From: Vibrio aerogenes
GTDB lineage: Bacteria > Pseudomonadota > Gammaproteobacteria > Enterobacterales > Vibrionaceae
Length of the DNA: 64,000 nucleotides
Direction: 5' to 3'
Assembly: GCF_024346755.1 (NCBI RefSeq)
Contig: NZ_AP024861.1
Location: 2,790,001 to 2,854,000 of the forward strand
The notes beneath the pieces are model-generated. The model was not told where the DNA came from. It did not search any database and was given only the letters and a program-made list of their open reading frames with translations. The stretch's first letter is position 1; the number at the start of each line of letters is the position of its first letter. Made by a program: the position numbers and the translations under genes. Below are positions 1 through 8,783 of this stretch, piece by piece.

Positions 1-229
1 TGAGATTAAATGGCACCGTTCCGATCGTGATAATGTCGTTGTCCTGCGGGTCCAGACCTGTGGTTTCAAAATCCATCGCCAGAAACGTCACATCTTCAAC
101 CGGAGTGTCCGGTTCAGGAATACCCGCCGCGTAATAGCGTTTTAAAGCCTCATTTTGAACCAATTCGAGCCTGCGCCTGAACTTGGATTGCCAGTCAATT
201 GCCGGCGGAGACATAATTTTACTGAGCAT
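1..229 (-). CDS. 3'-5' exonuclease, DNA polymerase III epsilon-like (5' part only)
   Basis: Only the first 76 codons are in the window; the gene runs off the left edge. The translation begins MLSKIMSPPAIDWQ and reaches the ExoI motif 'MDFETTGLDPQDNDII', whose Asp and Glu bind metal in DEDD-type 3'-5' exonucleases. The family includes the proofreading subunit of Pol III and many stand-alone DNA/RNA exonucleases. The start at 229 lies 7 bp after the stop of the upstream CBS/nucleotidyltransferase gene, so the two are probably co-transcribed. This pairing with a DUF294-type gene is, as I recall, common in Vibrio and Shewanella relatives. It is not dnaQ itself: the N-terminal extension before the ExoI motif is longer than in DnaQ. 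Substrate unknown. Confidence 0.8.
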   Translation of the reverse strand, partial: MLSKIMSPPAIDWQSKFRRRLELVQNEALKRYYAAGIPEPDTPVEDVTFLAMDFETTGLDPQDNDIITIGTVPFNL

Positions 230-236
230 AAATGCC

Positions 237-2189
237 TCATGTGAGATTCTTGTTGGCTACATAACGGAATTTCAGGAAATTCTGCGCATTACTCAAAATC
301 TGAAATGCATCTTTGAGGTTCCGCCGTTCGAAATCAGACAGCTTTTCAGGCTCGATATTGTTGTCCGGTTCAATACCATTTTCGACATCATCTGCCTGAT
401 GACGGATACGAACCATAGAAATAAATTCAAGCGCATCACGCAGATCCCGTGCTTTTCCTCCGGGTAAAATACCTGCCTCATGAATGTCATCCAGTCGTTC
501 AAATGAGTTTTTCGAACGCGACCCAACCGCAAGCGCATGCACCCGGATCAAATCTGCCAGCGGTGCCGTACCGCGACGTTTCAGGTTGATGGAGTTCTTA
601 TGTTGCCCATCTTTTTCCACCACAAAATCCTTGAAAAAACCCAGAGGTGGCGTCCTGTTGATCGCGTTACGGGCCAGACAGGCCAGAAAACGGTTATTCT
701 TCCGTGCACGCCGGACAATAAACCCGTTCAGCTGTTCCGCCCATTTCAGTCGCCCGTAAACCCCGTCAAGGTCAAAGAAGATCGAAGCATTCAGCAAGGC
801 TTTCGGATTCGGATCATCGATCCAATCGGCAAAACATGCTTCCCATTCCGCTCTGGTCATCCGCCAGTCCGGATTGGTTGCCATGATGTCCCCGGTGCAA
901 TATGCGTAACCACACTGATCAAGGCCATCACACACACGCTTTGCCAGTTCAGCAAAGTAGCGGTCATGTTTTTCCCGGTTAAACGTATTATCCACAATAA
1001 TGGCGTTATCCTGATCGGTCACAAGAATCTGTTCATCGCGTCCCATCGAGCCTAAAGCAACAAAGCAGTAAGGCACCGGCGGCTCACCCAGCGCTTCTTC
1101 AGCCAGTTCAATAATCCGCTGTTTAAAACTCCGTCCAATCACAGACATCGCACTACCAACCATATGAGAGTTGGCATCTTCATTCACCAGACGTACAAAA
1201 CTGTCTTTCACCTGCCCGGCGAGGGCAGCCAGTTCTTCAATGCTTTGCTGCTGGAAAATACGGCTGACCAGCAACAATGAGTTCTGGGATTCATAACGAA
1301 CGATATCTGTCGCTTCAATAATGCCGATCGGCTGTTTATTTTTCAGCACCGGCAGGTGGTGCACGTTATATCGCAGCATCGTCAGCATCGCTTCATACAC
1401 ATAGGCGTTATGATCGAGTGAAATCACTTCGGTTGTCATCACCGCAGCGACTTCAGTTTCCGGGCTCACCCCGGCAGCCAGCACACGGGTACACAGATCC
1501 CGGTCCGTAATAATACCGACCAGCGGATTCGTCTCATCGTCATCATCTGCTGTGATTTCCGGATCAACCACCAACAATGCAGAAATATTCTCTTCCGCCA
1601 TTTTGATCGCAACTTGCTGTACCGGCTCAGTTTTCGCGACAAAAGGTGCGGTACTGGTCAGCAGCGTCCGGAGTTTAGATGTGGTCAAATCATTTTGTTC
1701 GTGACTGATTGATACTGCCTGACGCAAGCGGGCGGTATCTTCGAGTTCAACAAAATCTGCGAAACTTTCATGATGATCATAGAGCTGTTGAAACACGGTT
1801 TCGGGAATACAGTAAAGCAACGTGTCTCTTACTGCTTTAGCGGGAAAGCGGACTTTATTATTGGTTAATAATCCCATCTGGCCGAAGAGTGCGCCTTCAC
1901 CAAGGCGATTGTATAGTTCACCTTTACGGCGATAAATTTCCACGACACCACTTCGCACCACGTACAGATCACGGATGACATCACCAAAATGAATAATCGG
2001 CGTATCTTCGCGATAATAAGAAATTTCAATATGCCGGGTGATGTCCTGCAGTACATCATCTTCCAGCTCATCAAATGGCGGGTATTGGGCAAGAAAGTTT
2101 TTAATTTCCAGTAACTCTGCTTCCATGAAAAATCCGGGGCCGGGTAAACGGTGAAACATCATCGCACGGGCGTCTTCTGGCTTCAACAC
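237..2189 (-). CDS. cNMP-binding / CBS / DUF294 nucleotidyltransferase-like protein
   Basis: Multidomain cytosolic signalling protein. In the 650-residue reading: cyclic-nucleotide-binding fold at about 40-130, two CBS domains at about 175-300 (adenosine-ligand sensors), a nucleotidyltransferase-like domain at about 330-470 with the GS...D-x-D signature (G380, S381, D392, D394), and a DUF294 C-terminal helical domain to the end. Members are usually annotated as putative signal-transduction proteins with predicted nucleotidyltransferase activity; the target is unknown. The longest reading starts at GTG 2189. An ATG at 2126 (MEAELLEIKNFL) is an equally good start, because the first 21 residues look unlike the family. 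It lies 36 bp after the histidine kinase gene and just before an exonuclease gene, so the four leftward genes may form one transcript. Confidence 0.85.
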   Translation of the reverse strand: MLKPEDARAMMFHRLPGPGFFMEAELLEIKNFLAQYPPFDELEDDVLQDITRHIEISYYREDTPIIHFGDVIRDLYVVRSGVVEIYRRKGELYNRLGEGALFGQMGLLTNNKVRFPAKAVRDTLLYCIPETVFQQLYDHHESFADFVELEDTARLRQAVSISHEQNDLTTSKLRTLLTSTAPFVAKTEPVQQVAIKMAEENISALLVVDPEITADDDDETNPLVGIITDRDLCTRVLAAGVSPETEVAAVMTTEVISLDHNAYVYEAMLTMLRYNVHHLPVLKNKQPIGIIEATDIVRYESQNSLLLVSRIFQQQSIEELAALAGQVKDSFVRLVNEDANSHMVGSAMSVIGRSFKQRIIELAEEALGEPPVPYCFVALGSMGRDEQILVTDQDNAIIVDNTFNREKHDRYFAELAKRVCDGLDQCGYAYCTGDIMATNPDWRMTRAEWEACFADWIDDPNPKALLNASIFFDLDGVYGRLKWAEQLNGFIVRRARKNNRFLACLARNAINRTPPLGFFKDFVVEKDGQHKNSINLKRRGTAPLADLIRVHALAVGSRSKNSFERLDDIHEAGILPGGKARDLRDALEFISMVRIRHQADDVENGIEPDNNIEPEKLSDFERRNLKDAFQILSNAQNFLKFRYVANKNLT

Positions 2190-2225
2190 ACGAAAGCCCG
2201 ACCTGATGTGCAGTCCGTGCGTATT

Positions 2226-3521
2226 TTAAGAAAGACATGCCGGCAATACCAGCCGGGCAATCATTCCGCCATGATTTTCTTCAATATCCAGTTGCCAGCC
2301 TAACCTTTTACAAACCTGCTGAGTCAGGTCCAGTCCAAAACCAAAACTGATCGCCTGTTGCTGAGTTTCCGTACCGGTATCACAATTATGAATCACAACA
2401 GCACGATGATCGGCAGAACAATGTATCCAGCCTTCCTGCGTATACTGGAAAGCATTTCGAATCAAATTACTCAGAACGATATGAAAAGGCATCACAGGTA
2501 ACTCAATTTCAATGTCGGCATCACATTTGAGAGTCACCTCAACATCATTTTCATGAGTTAAATAATCCAGGTCAGACATGATTCCGGCAACAACTTGTCT
2601 GAGATTGAATCTTTCCAACGCAGGGTCTTGTGCATTTTTCCGGTTCAGCCATAGCAAAGTTTCGATAATCAATTGCATCTTTTCCCCGGACATATCCAGT
2701 CTTTCTATCACATCATGAGAGAGAGCCGGCAATGGAAGACGTTTCAGGTATTCTACATTGACACGCATGACGGCAAGCGGGGTCCTCAATTCATGACTAG
2801 CGTGAGACAAAAAGGCCTTTTCCCGCTCCACCAATGCAGCATTCTGCCGAAGCGAACCGGCCATACTATCAGCCACCAATTCGAATTCCCGGTAAACGAA
2901 CCCCGGTCTCTTTTCATTCAGATTTTCGACGGTCAAACGACTGACCCATTCAGATAATTTCTGGGTCAGGCCTCCCAGTCGCCAGGAATAAAGGCCAAAT
3001 CCGGCCAGAATCAAAAACAGATAACCCATCCCGGCATAAAACATCTGTTTTTCTGTATCCGCCAGATCCGCGTAATCTTCAGGCTGACTCAATTCTGAAT
3101 CAAAATTAGAAACCACATACAGTTTTCTGCCATCATGCAACACCAAGTGGTAAATCACATAGTAATAACTGCCATCATCATCCGGGGGCTCAAAAAAAGC
3201 GTATTCTCCGGGCTTAAGGTCGGTTCCGGCAAACAGATCACCATACTTGTTTCTGGTTTGTTCAAGGCTATCGAAGTAAAAGTCAGTCAGAAACGAAGAC
3301 GGCTGAACATCAGGATTCTTTTCGTATTCATGAGCAAATTTCCGGGCATTCAGCACCATGGAAAAATTAATGGCAGTATCCACTCCCCGATCAAAAAAAG
3401 TCACCAGCAAAGTGCTATAAAACACAACCGAGAACAAGGCAACCAGCATAAAACAAATTGCTAATTCCCTTTTCAGTGAGTAGCCGGCTCCTTTCCGGAA
3501 CATCTTTATTCTGCCGGACAT
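2226..3521 (-). CDS. Sensor histidine kinase
   Basis: Inner-membrane sensor kinase of 431 residues. A first membrane helix lies at about 19-42, then a periplasmic domain of about 115 residues, then a second helix at about 161-180. The dimerisation/phosphoacceptor motif 'SHASHELRTP' puts the phosphorylated His at 243. The N box ('SNLIRNAFQY', about 351-360) and a G box ('FGFGLD', about 393-398) mark the HATPase domain. The segment between membrane helix and His box is short, and I see no clear HAMP domain. The start overlaps the response regulator by 16 bp, typical of translational coupling. Downstream comes the CBS/nucleotidyltransferase gene. The stimulus cannot be read from the sequence. 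Confidence 0.9.
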   Translation of the reverse strand: MSGRIKMFRKGAGYSLKRELAICFMLVALFSVVFYSTLLVTFFDRGVDTAINFSMVLNARKFAHEYEKNPDVQPSSFLTDFYFDSLEQTRNKYGDLFAGTDLKPGEYAFFEPPDDDGSYYYVIYHLVLHDGRKLYVVSNFDSELSQPEDYADLADTEKQMFYAGMGYLFLILAGFGLYSWRLGGLTQKLSEWVSRLTVENLNEKRPGFVYREFELVADSMAGSLRQNAALVEREKAFLSHASHELRTPLAVMRVNVEYLKRLPLPALSHDVIERLDMSGEKMQLIIETLLWLNRKNAQDPALERFNLRQVVAGIMSDLDYLTHENDVEVTLKCDADIEIELPVMPFHIVLSNLIRNAFQYTQEGWIHCSADHRAVVIHNCDTGTETQQQAISFGFGLDLTQQVCKRLGWQLDIEENHGGMIARLVLPACLS

Positions 3522-4204
3522 GATGCTCCATCCCCTATTCTGACCCCCAGCTTTTGCACCGTATGAATTAACGGCACAGCAAAAGGCTTATCGATTTGTT
3601 GCCTTAACTGATATACCTGCACCCGGAGATTACTTGTTTCAGGCAATTCATCAGGCCATAAAATGTTTTCCAGCGCTTCCCGGCTGACAACAGCGGGACT
3701 TTTTCGCATCAGTGCTTCTAACAATAACTGGTTAGCAGGCGTCAGGCGGATCAATTGCCCGGACCGGGTAATCCGTTTTGCTTTGACATCATAAATCAGG
3801 TCAGCGACGACCAGCTTGTGTGTTTGTCCGCTCTTGCGCCGGGATAATGATTTGGTTCGCACCACCAACTCTTTCATGGCAAAGGGTTTTACCAGATAAT
3901 CATCGGTACCGGCATCAAATCCGGCTACTTTATCATCCAGCGTATCTTTCGCGGTCAGCATCAGAATGGGTGTGTCATTTCCATGGGATCTGAGTTGCTG
4001 ACAAACATTCAGACCATTCACGCGCGGAAGCATCAAATCAAGCAAAATCACGTCATAGTGATTGGATTTTGCCAGATTGAGCCCGGTATGACCGTTGTAA
4101 GCAAAGTCACAAATGATATCATCGAGCTTCAAATAATCGGCAATCGATTGTGAAAGATGTCTGTCATCCTCAATCAGCAGGACATGAATCTGCTTTTCTT
4201 TCAT
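3506..4204 (-). CDS. OmpR/PhoB-family response regulator
   Basis: DNA-binding response regulator of 232 residues, partner of the kinase encoded immediately downstream. Receiver domain at 1-118: acidic pocket E12/D13/D14, phosphorylatable Asp56 in 'ILLDLMLP', conserved Thr84 and Lys106 in 'LVKPF'. The winged-helix output domain follows at about 130-225 ('LTPANQLLLEALMR', 'VSREALENILWP', 'LRVQVYQLRQQID'). I chose ATG 4204, which has GGAG 8 bases upstream, over GTG 4207. Target genes are unknown; the divergently transcribed S41 protease gene across a 290-bp gap is a possible target by position only. Confidence 0.9.
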   Translation of the reverse strand: MKEKQIHVLLIEDDRHLSQSIADYLKLDDIICDFAYNGHTGLNLAKSNHYDVILLDLMLPRVNGLNVCQQLRSHGNDTPILMLTAKDTLDDKVAGFDAGTDDYLVKPFAMKELVVRTKSLSRRKSGQTHKLVVADLIYDVKAKRITRSGQLIRLTPANQLLLEALMRKSPAVVSREALENILWPDELPETSNLRVQVYQLRQQIDKPFAVPLIHTVQKLGVRIGDGASCPAE

Positions 4205-4496
4205 CACTCTGTCTCCGGGCTGCCTATATCGTCATTATCCGTCAACAAGATAGCATTTCCAACCCTGAAGGATTTATATGACAAAGCGTCATTGTGACCG
4301 GCCAGTCGTGAATAAAGCGTGAATTAACGCCAGACTCAAAACATTTCAATACATCGTCATCAACCCAAAATCCATGTATCCGACATCAGATGACAATAAA
4401 TTCACTTCCCCATCGTTTTTACGCTTCTTTCACATCGTCTGGTTTAACTTACGCCACACCTTATCAACATGTGATGAAAATTTATCGGAGTGAAAT
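4205..4496. other. Divergent intergenic region
   Basis: About 290 bp between the leftward two-component operon and the rightward S41 peptidase gene, so it must hold both promoters. I see no clear operator repeat or terminator. A short open frame crossing its right end (4390-4647) is out of frame with the peptidase and was rejected. Confidence 0.5.
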
Positions 4497-5939
4497 ATGC
4501 GGTCTCACCCAAAATGTCTGCGCTGGCTGCTCTGCGCCTCAGTGTCAATCTCAGTCTCTGCCTGTGGAGACAACAATTCAGAAACAAGCAATAGCTATTA
4601 CTATGGCCTGTGGCAACATACCGGTTATGGCGATATCTACCGGCTGAATGAAAACAAAGCCCAAATTTACCAGTTCAATAGTGAAGGCTGTCTGATCGCT
4701 GAATCCATGTCCCCTGAAACAATGAAGCAGAAATATTTTCCCGGTGCCACACTGTCATCCGACAATATGACCATCACCTCACAGGGGGCGGGTCATCCTT
4801 TCACCAGCACATATGAGCGGTTATTCTTCCTGCCCGACATTTGTCAGTCCCAAAACTTACTGGACAAGAGCAGTTCGCCGGTCCGTGTTTACAACTTTTT
4901 CTGGGCCAATATGAATGATTACTATGCTTTCTTTTCGGAGCGCGGAGTCGACTGGAATGAAGTTTATCAGCAAGCCCAGACCAGACTGAGCGACGACATG
5001 ACAGACGAAGCGCTGTTTGAGGTCATACAAACATCTCTCAGTGGTTTCTCGGATGATCATATTTTTCTGTCTTCCGGTGACGACAGTTTCTCTCCGGCCG
5101 CGCCCAAAGGGGTGCTACAGGTTCTGATACAAGGGTTTCTCAACCAAACCCAGTTCACAACGGTTGAAGCTTACGCAGCAGATGCGCTGACGAAAATCAC
5201 GGCAATTCAACAGCAAATGATGGATTCAGGCAGTGTTCATGTCATCCATGGGGCCACCACCGATCCCATCTACGGCACCGAACGCATGGTCTGGGGCACA
5301 TTCAATCAGGGAAGTATCGGCTATTTTCGCCCAAATGTGATGCAGCTGGAACTTAGTGAAACCGACACAGACTCAGAACAGCTGGTGAATCATGTGGTTT
5401 CGGCGATGGATCAGGTCATGCAGGATCTGACCGACACCGACGCCATCATCATTGATATGCGATTCAATGGTGGCGGTGAAGATGGTGCCTCGCAGGAAAT
5501 CGCCAGCCGGTTTAATGCTGCCAAACAGCAGGTTCTGGGCCGGTTTACCCGAACAATCACCGGAGAAGGTGACTTGTACTGGATTGATCTGCCCGAATCA
5601 TCCCGAACAACCGCCTATACCAAACCCGTGATGATTCTCACCAGCGGCAGCACCGTCAGTGCTGGTGAAACTTTCATGATCATGATGAAGTCTCTGCCCC
5701 AGGTCACCATCATGGGCGAATCAACCAGTGGATCTCTGTCTGATGCACTGCATAAAACACTGCCCAATGGCTGGGAAATGAGTCTGTCAAATGAAGTCTA
5801 TATCGACCCTCAATATCAGGCTTATGAAGTTACCGGTGTCCCGCCGGATATTGCAATCGTGCCATTCCGTCTGAGCGATATCACCGAAAATAAAGACACA
5901 GCGTTAAGTGCAGCGATTGTGCGGGCTGAAGCGATGTAA
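4497..5939 (+). CDS. S41-family peptidase, predicted lipoprotein
   Basis: Tail-specific (S41) serine protease of 480 residues. The N-terminus is a lipoprotein signal ending in the lipobox V-S-A-C, so Cys23 should be lipidated; Gly at +2 predicts outer-membrane sorting. The catalytic half lies at about 265-455: 'TDAIIIDMRFNGGGEDG' resembles the substrate-loop region, and 'SGSTVSAGETF' carries the likely nucleophile Ser388. A later 'GESTSGSLSDALHKTLPNGW' block is typical of the family. No PDZ domain is evident; residues 30-260 are probably a family-specific N-terminal domain. The start has GGAG nine bases upstream. It is a monocistronic gene; its substrate is unknown. Confidence 0.85.
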   Translation: MRSHPKCLRWLLCASVSISVSACGDNNSETSNSYYYGLWQHTGYGDIYRLNENKAQIYQFNSEGCLIAESMSPETMKQKYFPGATLSSDNMTITSQGAGHPFTSTYERLFFLPDICQSQNLLDKSSSPVRVYNFFWANMNDYYAFFSERGVDWNEVYQQAQTRLSDDMTDEALFEVIQTSLSGFSDDHIFLSSGDDSFSPAAPKGVLQVLIQGFLNQTQFTTVEAYAADALTKITAIQQQMMDSGSVHVIHGATTDPIYGTERMVWGTFNQGSIGYFRPNVMQLELSETDTDSEQLVNHVVSAMDQVMQDLTDTDAIIIDMRFNGGGEDGASQEIASRFNAAKQQVLGRFTRTITGEGDLYWIDLPESSRTTAYTKPVMILTSGSTVSAGETFMIMMKSLPQVTIMGESTSGSLSDALHKTLPNGWEMSLSNEVYIDPQYQAYEVTGVPPDIAIVPFRLSDITENKDTALSAAIVRAEAM

Positions 5940-6103
5940 TGCTTTTATCATAAGTTGTAATTCTCTTATCACAAATAATGACACGACAACTGAAAAAGCG
6001 GACAAAAAGAAATATTAAATACACTGTCATTTGAATTGAATAGTTTTATGTTTATACCTGCAAATACGGGGAACACAGTGTCCTGAAACCGTATCACCTT
6101 ATT

Positions 6104-6162
6104 TAGCTGACTTCATCAAGGATGAGGGTGTGGCGCAGCTTAAGTTCTGCTGAAGTCAGCTA
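6104..6162. repeat. Perfect 12-bp inverted repeat (stem-loop)
   Basis: TAGCTGACTTCA at 6104-6115 is the exact reverse complement of 6151-6162. The 35-base loop contains a smaller stem, GCAG...CTGC. No T-run follows, so it is not a standard intrinsic terminator. It lies between the convergent ends of the S41 peptidase and nitrilase-family genes and could be a terminator, an RNA element or the remnant of a mobile element. Confidence 0.5.
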
Positions 6163-6201
6163 TCTTCGAAACATGTCCTGTTCAATTTAACCAGCCAACG
6201 C

Positions 6202-6239
6202 ATGTGAATGAGGACAGGCGAATGTGAATGAGGACAGGC
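6202..6239. repeat. Tandem direct repeat, 2 x 18 bp, 20-bp period
   Basis: ATGTGAATGAGGACAGGC occurs at 6202-6219 and again at 6222-6239, without a mismatch. It lies in the 350-bp gap 5940-6289, which otherwise holds only the inverted repeat at 6104-6162. Function not apparent; a slippage product or paired binding sites are possible. Confidence 0.6.
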
Positions 6240-6289
6240 ACAAGTTCTTTGCTCAAGTTCCTTTTTATATTTCAGTTCCGCACTGATGA

Positions 6290-7135
6290 TCAATAATCCC
6301 CACCGGCTCCCAAACAAGCATACCGGACTTTAAAATCACTCAGCATGGATTCTTTAGAGCGGATCTGTTGCAAGACGACTGGATCAAGTTCCGCCGTCAC
6401 AACATCCGGCTTATTTTCTGCTGCCTCAGTGAGCAAATGACCATCAGGCCCCCAGATACCGCTGGCCCCGCACGCCAGCCAGCCGCCGGTTGTCCCAACA
6501 TGATTCGACATCAAAACATACATCGTATTATCCAGTGCCCGTGCCGGCATCCAGATACGGGATTCGTGGAAACCATTTCCCCGGCTAAACATGGCACTGA
6601 CTAAATAAGCATCGCACCCGGCAACAGCCGCTGAACGCGCGTGTTCGCCAAACCCGGAGTCATAGCAAATAGCCAGACCGAATTTCCAGCCATCGACATC
6701 AAAGCTGCCGGATGTTGAGCCGGGCGTAAACAAACCGGTTTCTGTACAGAAAAGAGCACGTTTATGATAGGTCATAAAGTGCTCACCCTGATCGTTAAAG
6801 CACAGTGAACTGATATAAATGTGCTCTCCTTCGCTGGTTGCAGCGCCTACCACCGCATAAATGCCCAGCTCACGGCAAACCTCAGCAACAGGTGCGAGCC
6901 TGTCGTCACCACAATGAATGGTATATTCTGCCGGATCAGATTGAATTAAATCCGGCTCGTAGCCACTGAGAAATTTCTCTGGCAGCACAACAACTCTGGC
7001 ACCTTGCTCAGCAGCCTGACGGATCAACGCCACAGACTGACGGACATTAGCGGCAATATCTCCGGCGACCGGCTGTGCCTGCGCAGCTGCGACACGTAAT
7101 ATTTGACCGGGGCCATCTTTCAATTCAGATGTCAT
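6290..7135 (-). CDS. Carbon-nitrogen hydrolase (nitrilase superfamily)
   Basis: Cytosolic amidase/nitrilase-like enzyme of 281 residues. The Glu-Lys-Cys triad is visible: Glu53 in 'VVLPEKFLSGYE', Lys125 in 'YHKRALF' and Cys157 in 'LAICYDSGF'. The family hydrolyses C-N bonds in amides, nitriles or carbamoyl compounds; the exact substrate cannot be assigned. Length and motif spacing are normal and the ORF is intact. The gene is divergent from the GNAT acetyltransferase, with about 190 bp between the chosen starts. Confidence 0.88.
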   Translation of the reverse strand: MTSELKDGPGQILRVAAAQAQPVAGDIAANVRQSVALIRQAAEQGARVVVLPEKFLSGYEPDLIQSDPAEYTIHCGDDRLAPVAEVCRELGIYAVVGAATSEGEHIYISSLCFNDQGEHFMTYHKRALFCTETGLFTPGSTSGSFDVDGWKFGLAICYDSGFGEHARSAAVAGCDAYLVSAMFSRGNGFHESRIWMPARALDNTMYVLMSNHVGTTGGWLACGASGIWGPDGHLLTEAAENKPDVVTAELDPVVLQQIRSKESMLSDFKVRYACLGAGGDY

Positions 7136-7322
7136 ATTTTTATTCCTGTCTGGTCATCACAATCCGGTCTCTGAAGATACCGGATTTCTGAATTGAACGC
7201 TTTATATAAAACATGTATCGTCGTATTTCTTGCGTCATATATACCGATACCGGAATGGTCCGGATGACAAGCTGATTCAGTATGGCGATAATCTGGCACA
7301 AATGATTGAGCACAGAAAACAG

Positions 7323-7787
7323 ATGAAAATTTCGTTATTAGCCGACTGCCCGGCAGCCACACCGCAGCTGGCTCAATGGTACTTTGATGAATGGGCACAC
7401 AAAGACCCGGAGACGACACTGGCGAGTGTGACGGAAAAAGTCGCATTAGGTGCGCTCAACAGAGACCAGCTTCCTGTTGCTTTTGTGGTCCAGCTGGAGA
7501 ATCAACCCGTCGGCGCGGGGGAACTGAAATACCGGGAATTAGCCGAATATCCGGGAATGCATGACTGGCTGGATGGTATTTATGTCCCGGCGGCACATCG
7601 CGGCAAAGGCATCTCAACCCTGTTAATTGAGTTTGCCAAACAAAAAGCGACTGAACTTGCCCTGCCCGCTCTGTATCTGCGCTGTGAAGCTCATAATGTC
7701 AAACTTTATGAAAAACATGGTTTTCATATCATTTGTGCCAGGCAGCATAAATTGATTATGGGCTGTGAATTAGCGGACCAGTATTGA
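7323..7787 (+). CDS. GNAT-family N-acetyltransferase
   Basis: Small acetyl-CoA-dependent acetyltransferase of 154 residues. The acetyl-CoA loop is 'VPAAHRGKGISTLLIE' (the R/Q-x-x-G-x-G/A pattern), preceded by strand 'VGAGELKYRE' and followed by 'LYLRCEAHNVKLYEKHGF', the usual motif B. The frame is open back to 7230, but the domain begins at MKISLLADCPAA, so ATG 7323 is preferred; no strong ribosome site distinguishes the candidates. Substrate unknown. It stands before a separately encoded MmyB-type regulator. Confidence 0.8.
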   Translation: MKISLLADCPAATPQLAQWYFDEWAHKDPETTLASVTEKVALGALNRDQLPVAFVVQLENQPVGAGELKYRELAEYPGMHDWLDGIYVPAAHRGKGISTLLIEFAKQKATELALPALYLRCEAHNVKLYEKHGFHIICARQHKLIMGCELADQY

Positions 7788-7879
7788 AAAAACGTCCGTT
7801 TAGGTATGTCGGTCCAGGTAAGATTCAATGATATAAGCAATGATTTAAACATCGGTCAGTTGTATAGGATAACTCATCA

Positions 7880-8737
7880 ATGCATCAGGATAACCTCAAG
7901 TTATTAGGCGATTTCTTACGGGCTAAGAGAGAAAGTATTCAGCCTGAAACGATTGGTCTGCCAAAGCCATCAAGATCAAGAACCAGAGGATTAAGAAGAG
8001 ATGATGTCGCATATAACTCCGGCATCAGTACCATTTGGTACAGTAAGATTGAACGGGGTCAGGTAACAGGAATTTCACCCCAGGTGCTGACTGCAATCTC
8101 AGACACACTCAAGTTAACCAAATCAGAGTATGAGTATATCTGTAATTTAGTTTCCCTCCGGATAAGCGCCACCAATGATCCATGTAGTACGATTTCTGAT
8201 CATACGTCTCATCTGCTTTCTCAGCTGAATCCATTTCCTGCACTGGTGATGAATGACTACCTGAATATTGTCTCATGTAACGAAGCCTTTAATCTGATGA
8301 TAGGTTTTTCTTTTGACTCTCTGATTCCGGAAGAAAAAAACTACTTACATTTAACGATTAAAAATTCTCAGTGGCAAAAATTTCTGCATATTGAAGATCA
8401 GGAAAAATTAACAACACAAATTACCCGGATGGCTGGCTTTCTCCGTAATGCCCTGGCAAAACGTCCTCATGATTTAATTCTAAATCAAAAAATAGATAGT
8501 TTTATCGAGCTTTCGCCTGCATTTGAGCAAGCCTGGCTGGATAATACGGTTTTGAAGCCGGAAGAACTCTCATATATCTATAAACATGCTTTGCTTGGCT
8601 CCATAACATTAGATAAGCAGTTATGGTGGAATATGCATGGAGACTCAAGCAGCAGGATTAATATCTATCACCCACAAAATGATGCAGATAAAAAGCGATT
8701 GACAGACATCCTGAAAAATATGAATGAATCAGAATAA
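7880..8737 (+). CDS. XRE/MmyB-type transcriptional regulator
   Basis: DNA-binding regulator of 285 residues. An N-terminal helix-turn-helix lies at about 10-75 ('TRGLRRDDVAYNSGISTIWYSKIERG'), with the RGLRR-x-EVA-like signature of the MmyB group. It is followed by a PAS-like ligand-binding domain at about 105-270 ('PALVMNDYLNIVSCNEAFNLMIGF'). Relatives are thought to bind hydrophobic ligands and often regulate adjacent short-chain dehydrogenase or efflux genes. The convergent neighbour here is a Bcr/CflA efflux pump, a possible but unproven target. Confidence 0.85.
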   Translation: MHQDNLKLLGDFLRAKRESIQPETIGLPKPSRSRTRGLRRDDVAYNSGISTIWYSKIERGQVTGISPQVLTAISDTLKLTKSEYEYICNLVSLRISATNDPCSTISDHTSHLLSQLNPFPALVMNDYLNIVSCNEAFNLMIGFSFDSLIPEEKNYLHLTIKNSQWQKFLHIEDQEKLTTQITRMAGFLRNALAKRPHDLILNQKIDSFIELSPAFEQAWLDNTVLKPEELSYIYKHALLGSITLDKQLWWNMHGDSSSRINIYHPQNDADKKRLTDILKNMNESE

Positions 8738-8783
8738 AAAAATGCCTTTTTCTGGCGGCCTTTTCACCTGTGACAGTGAGTCT

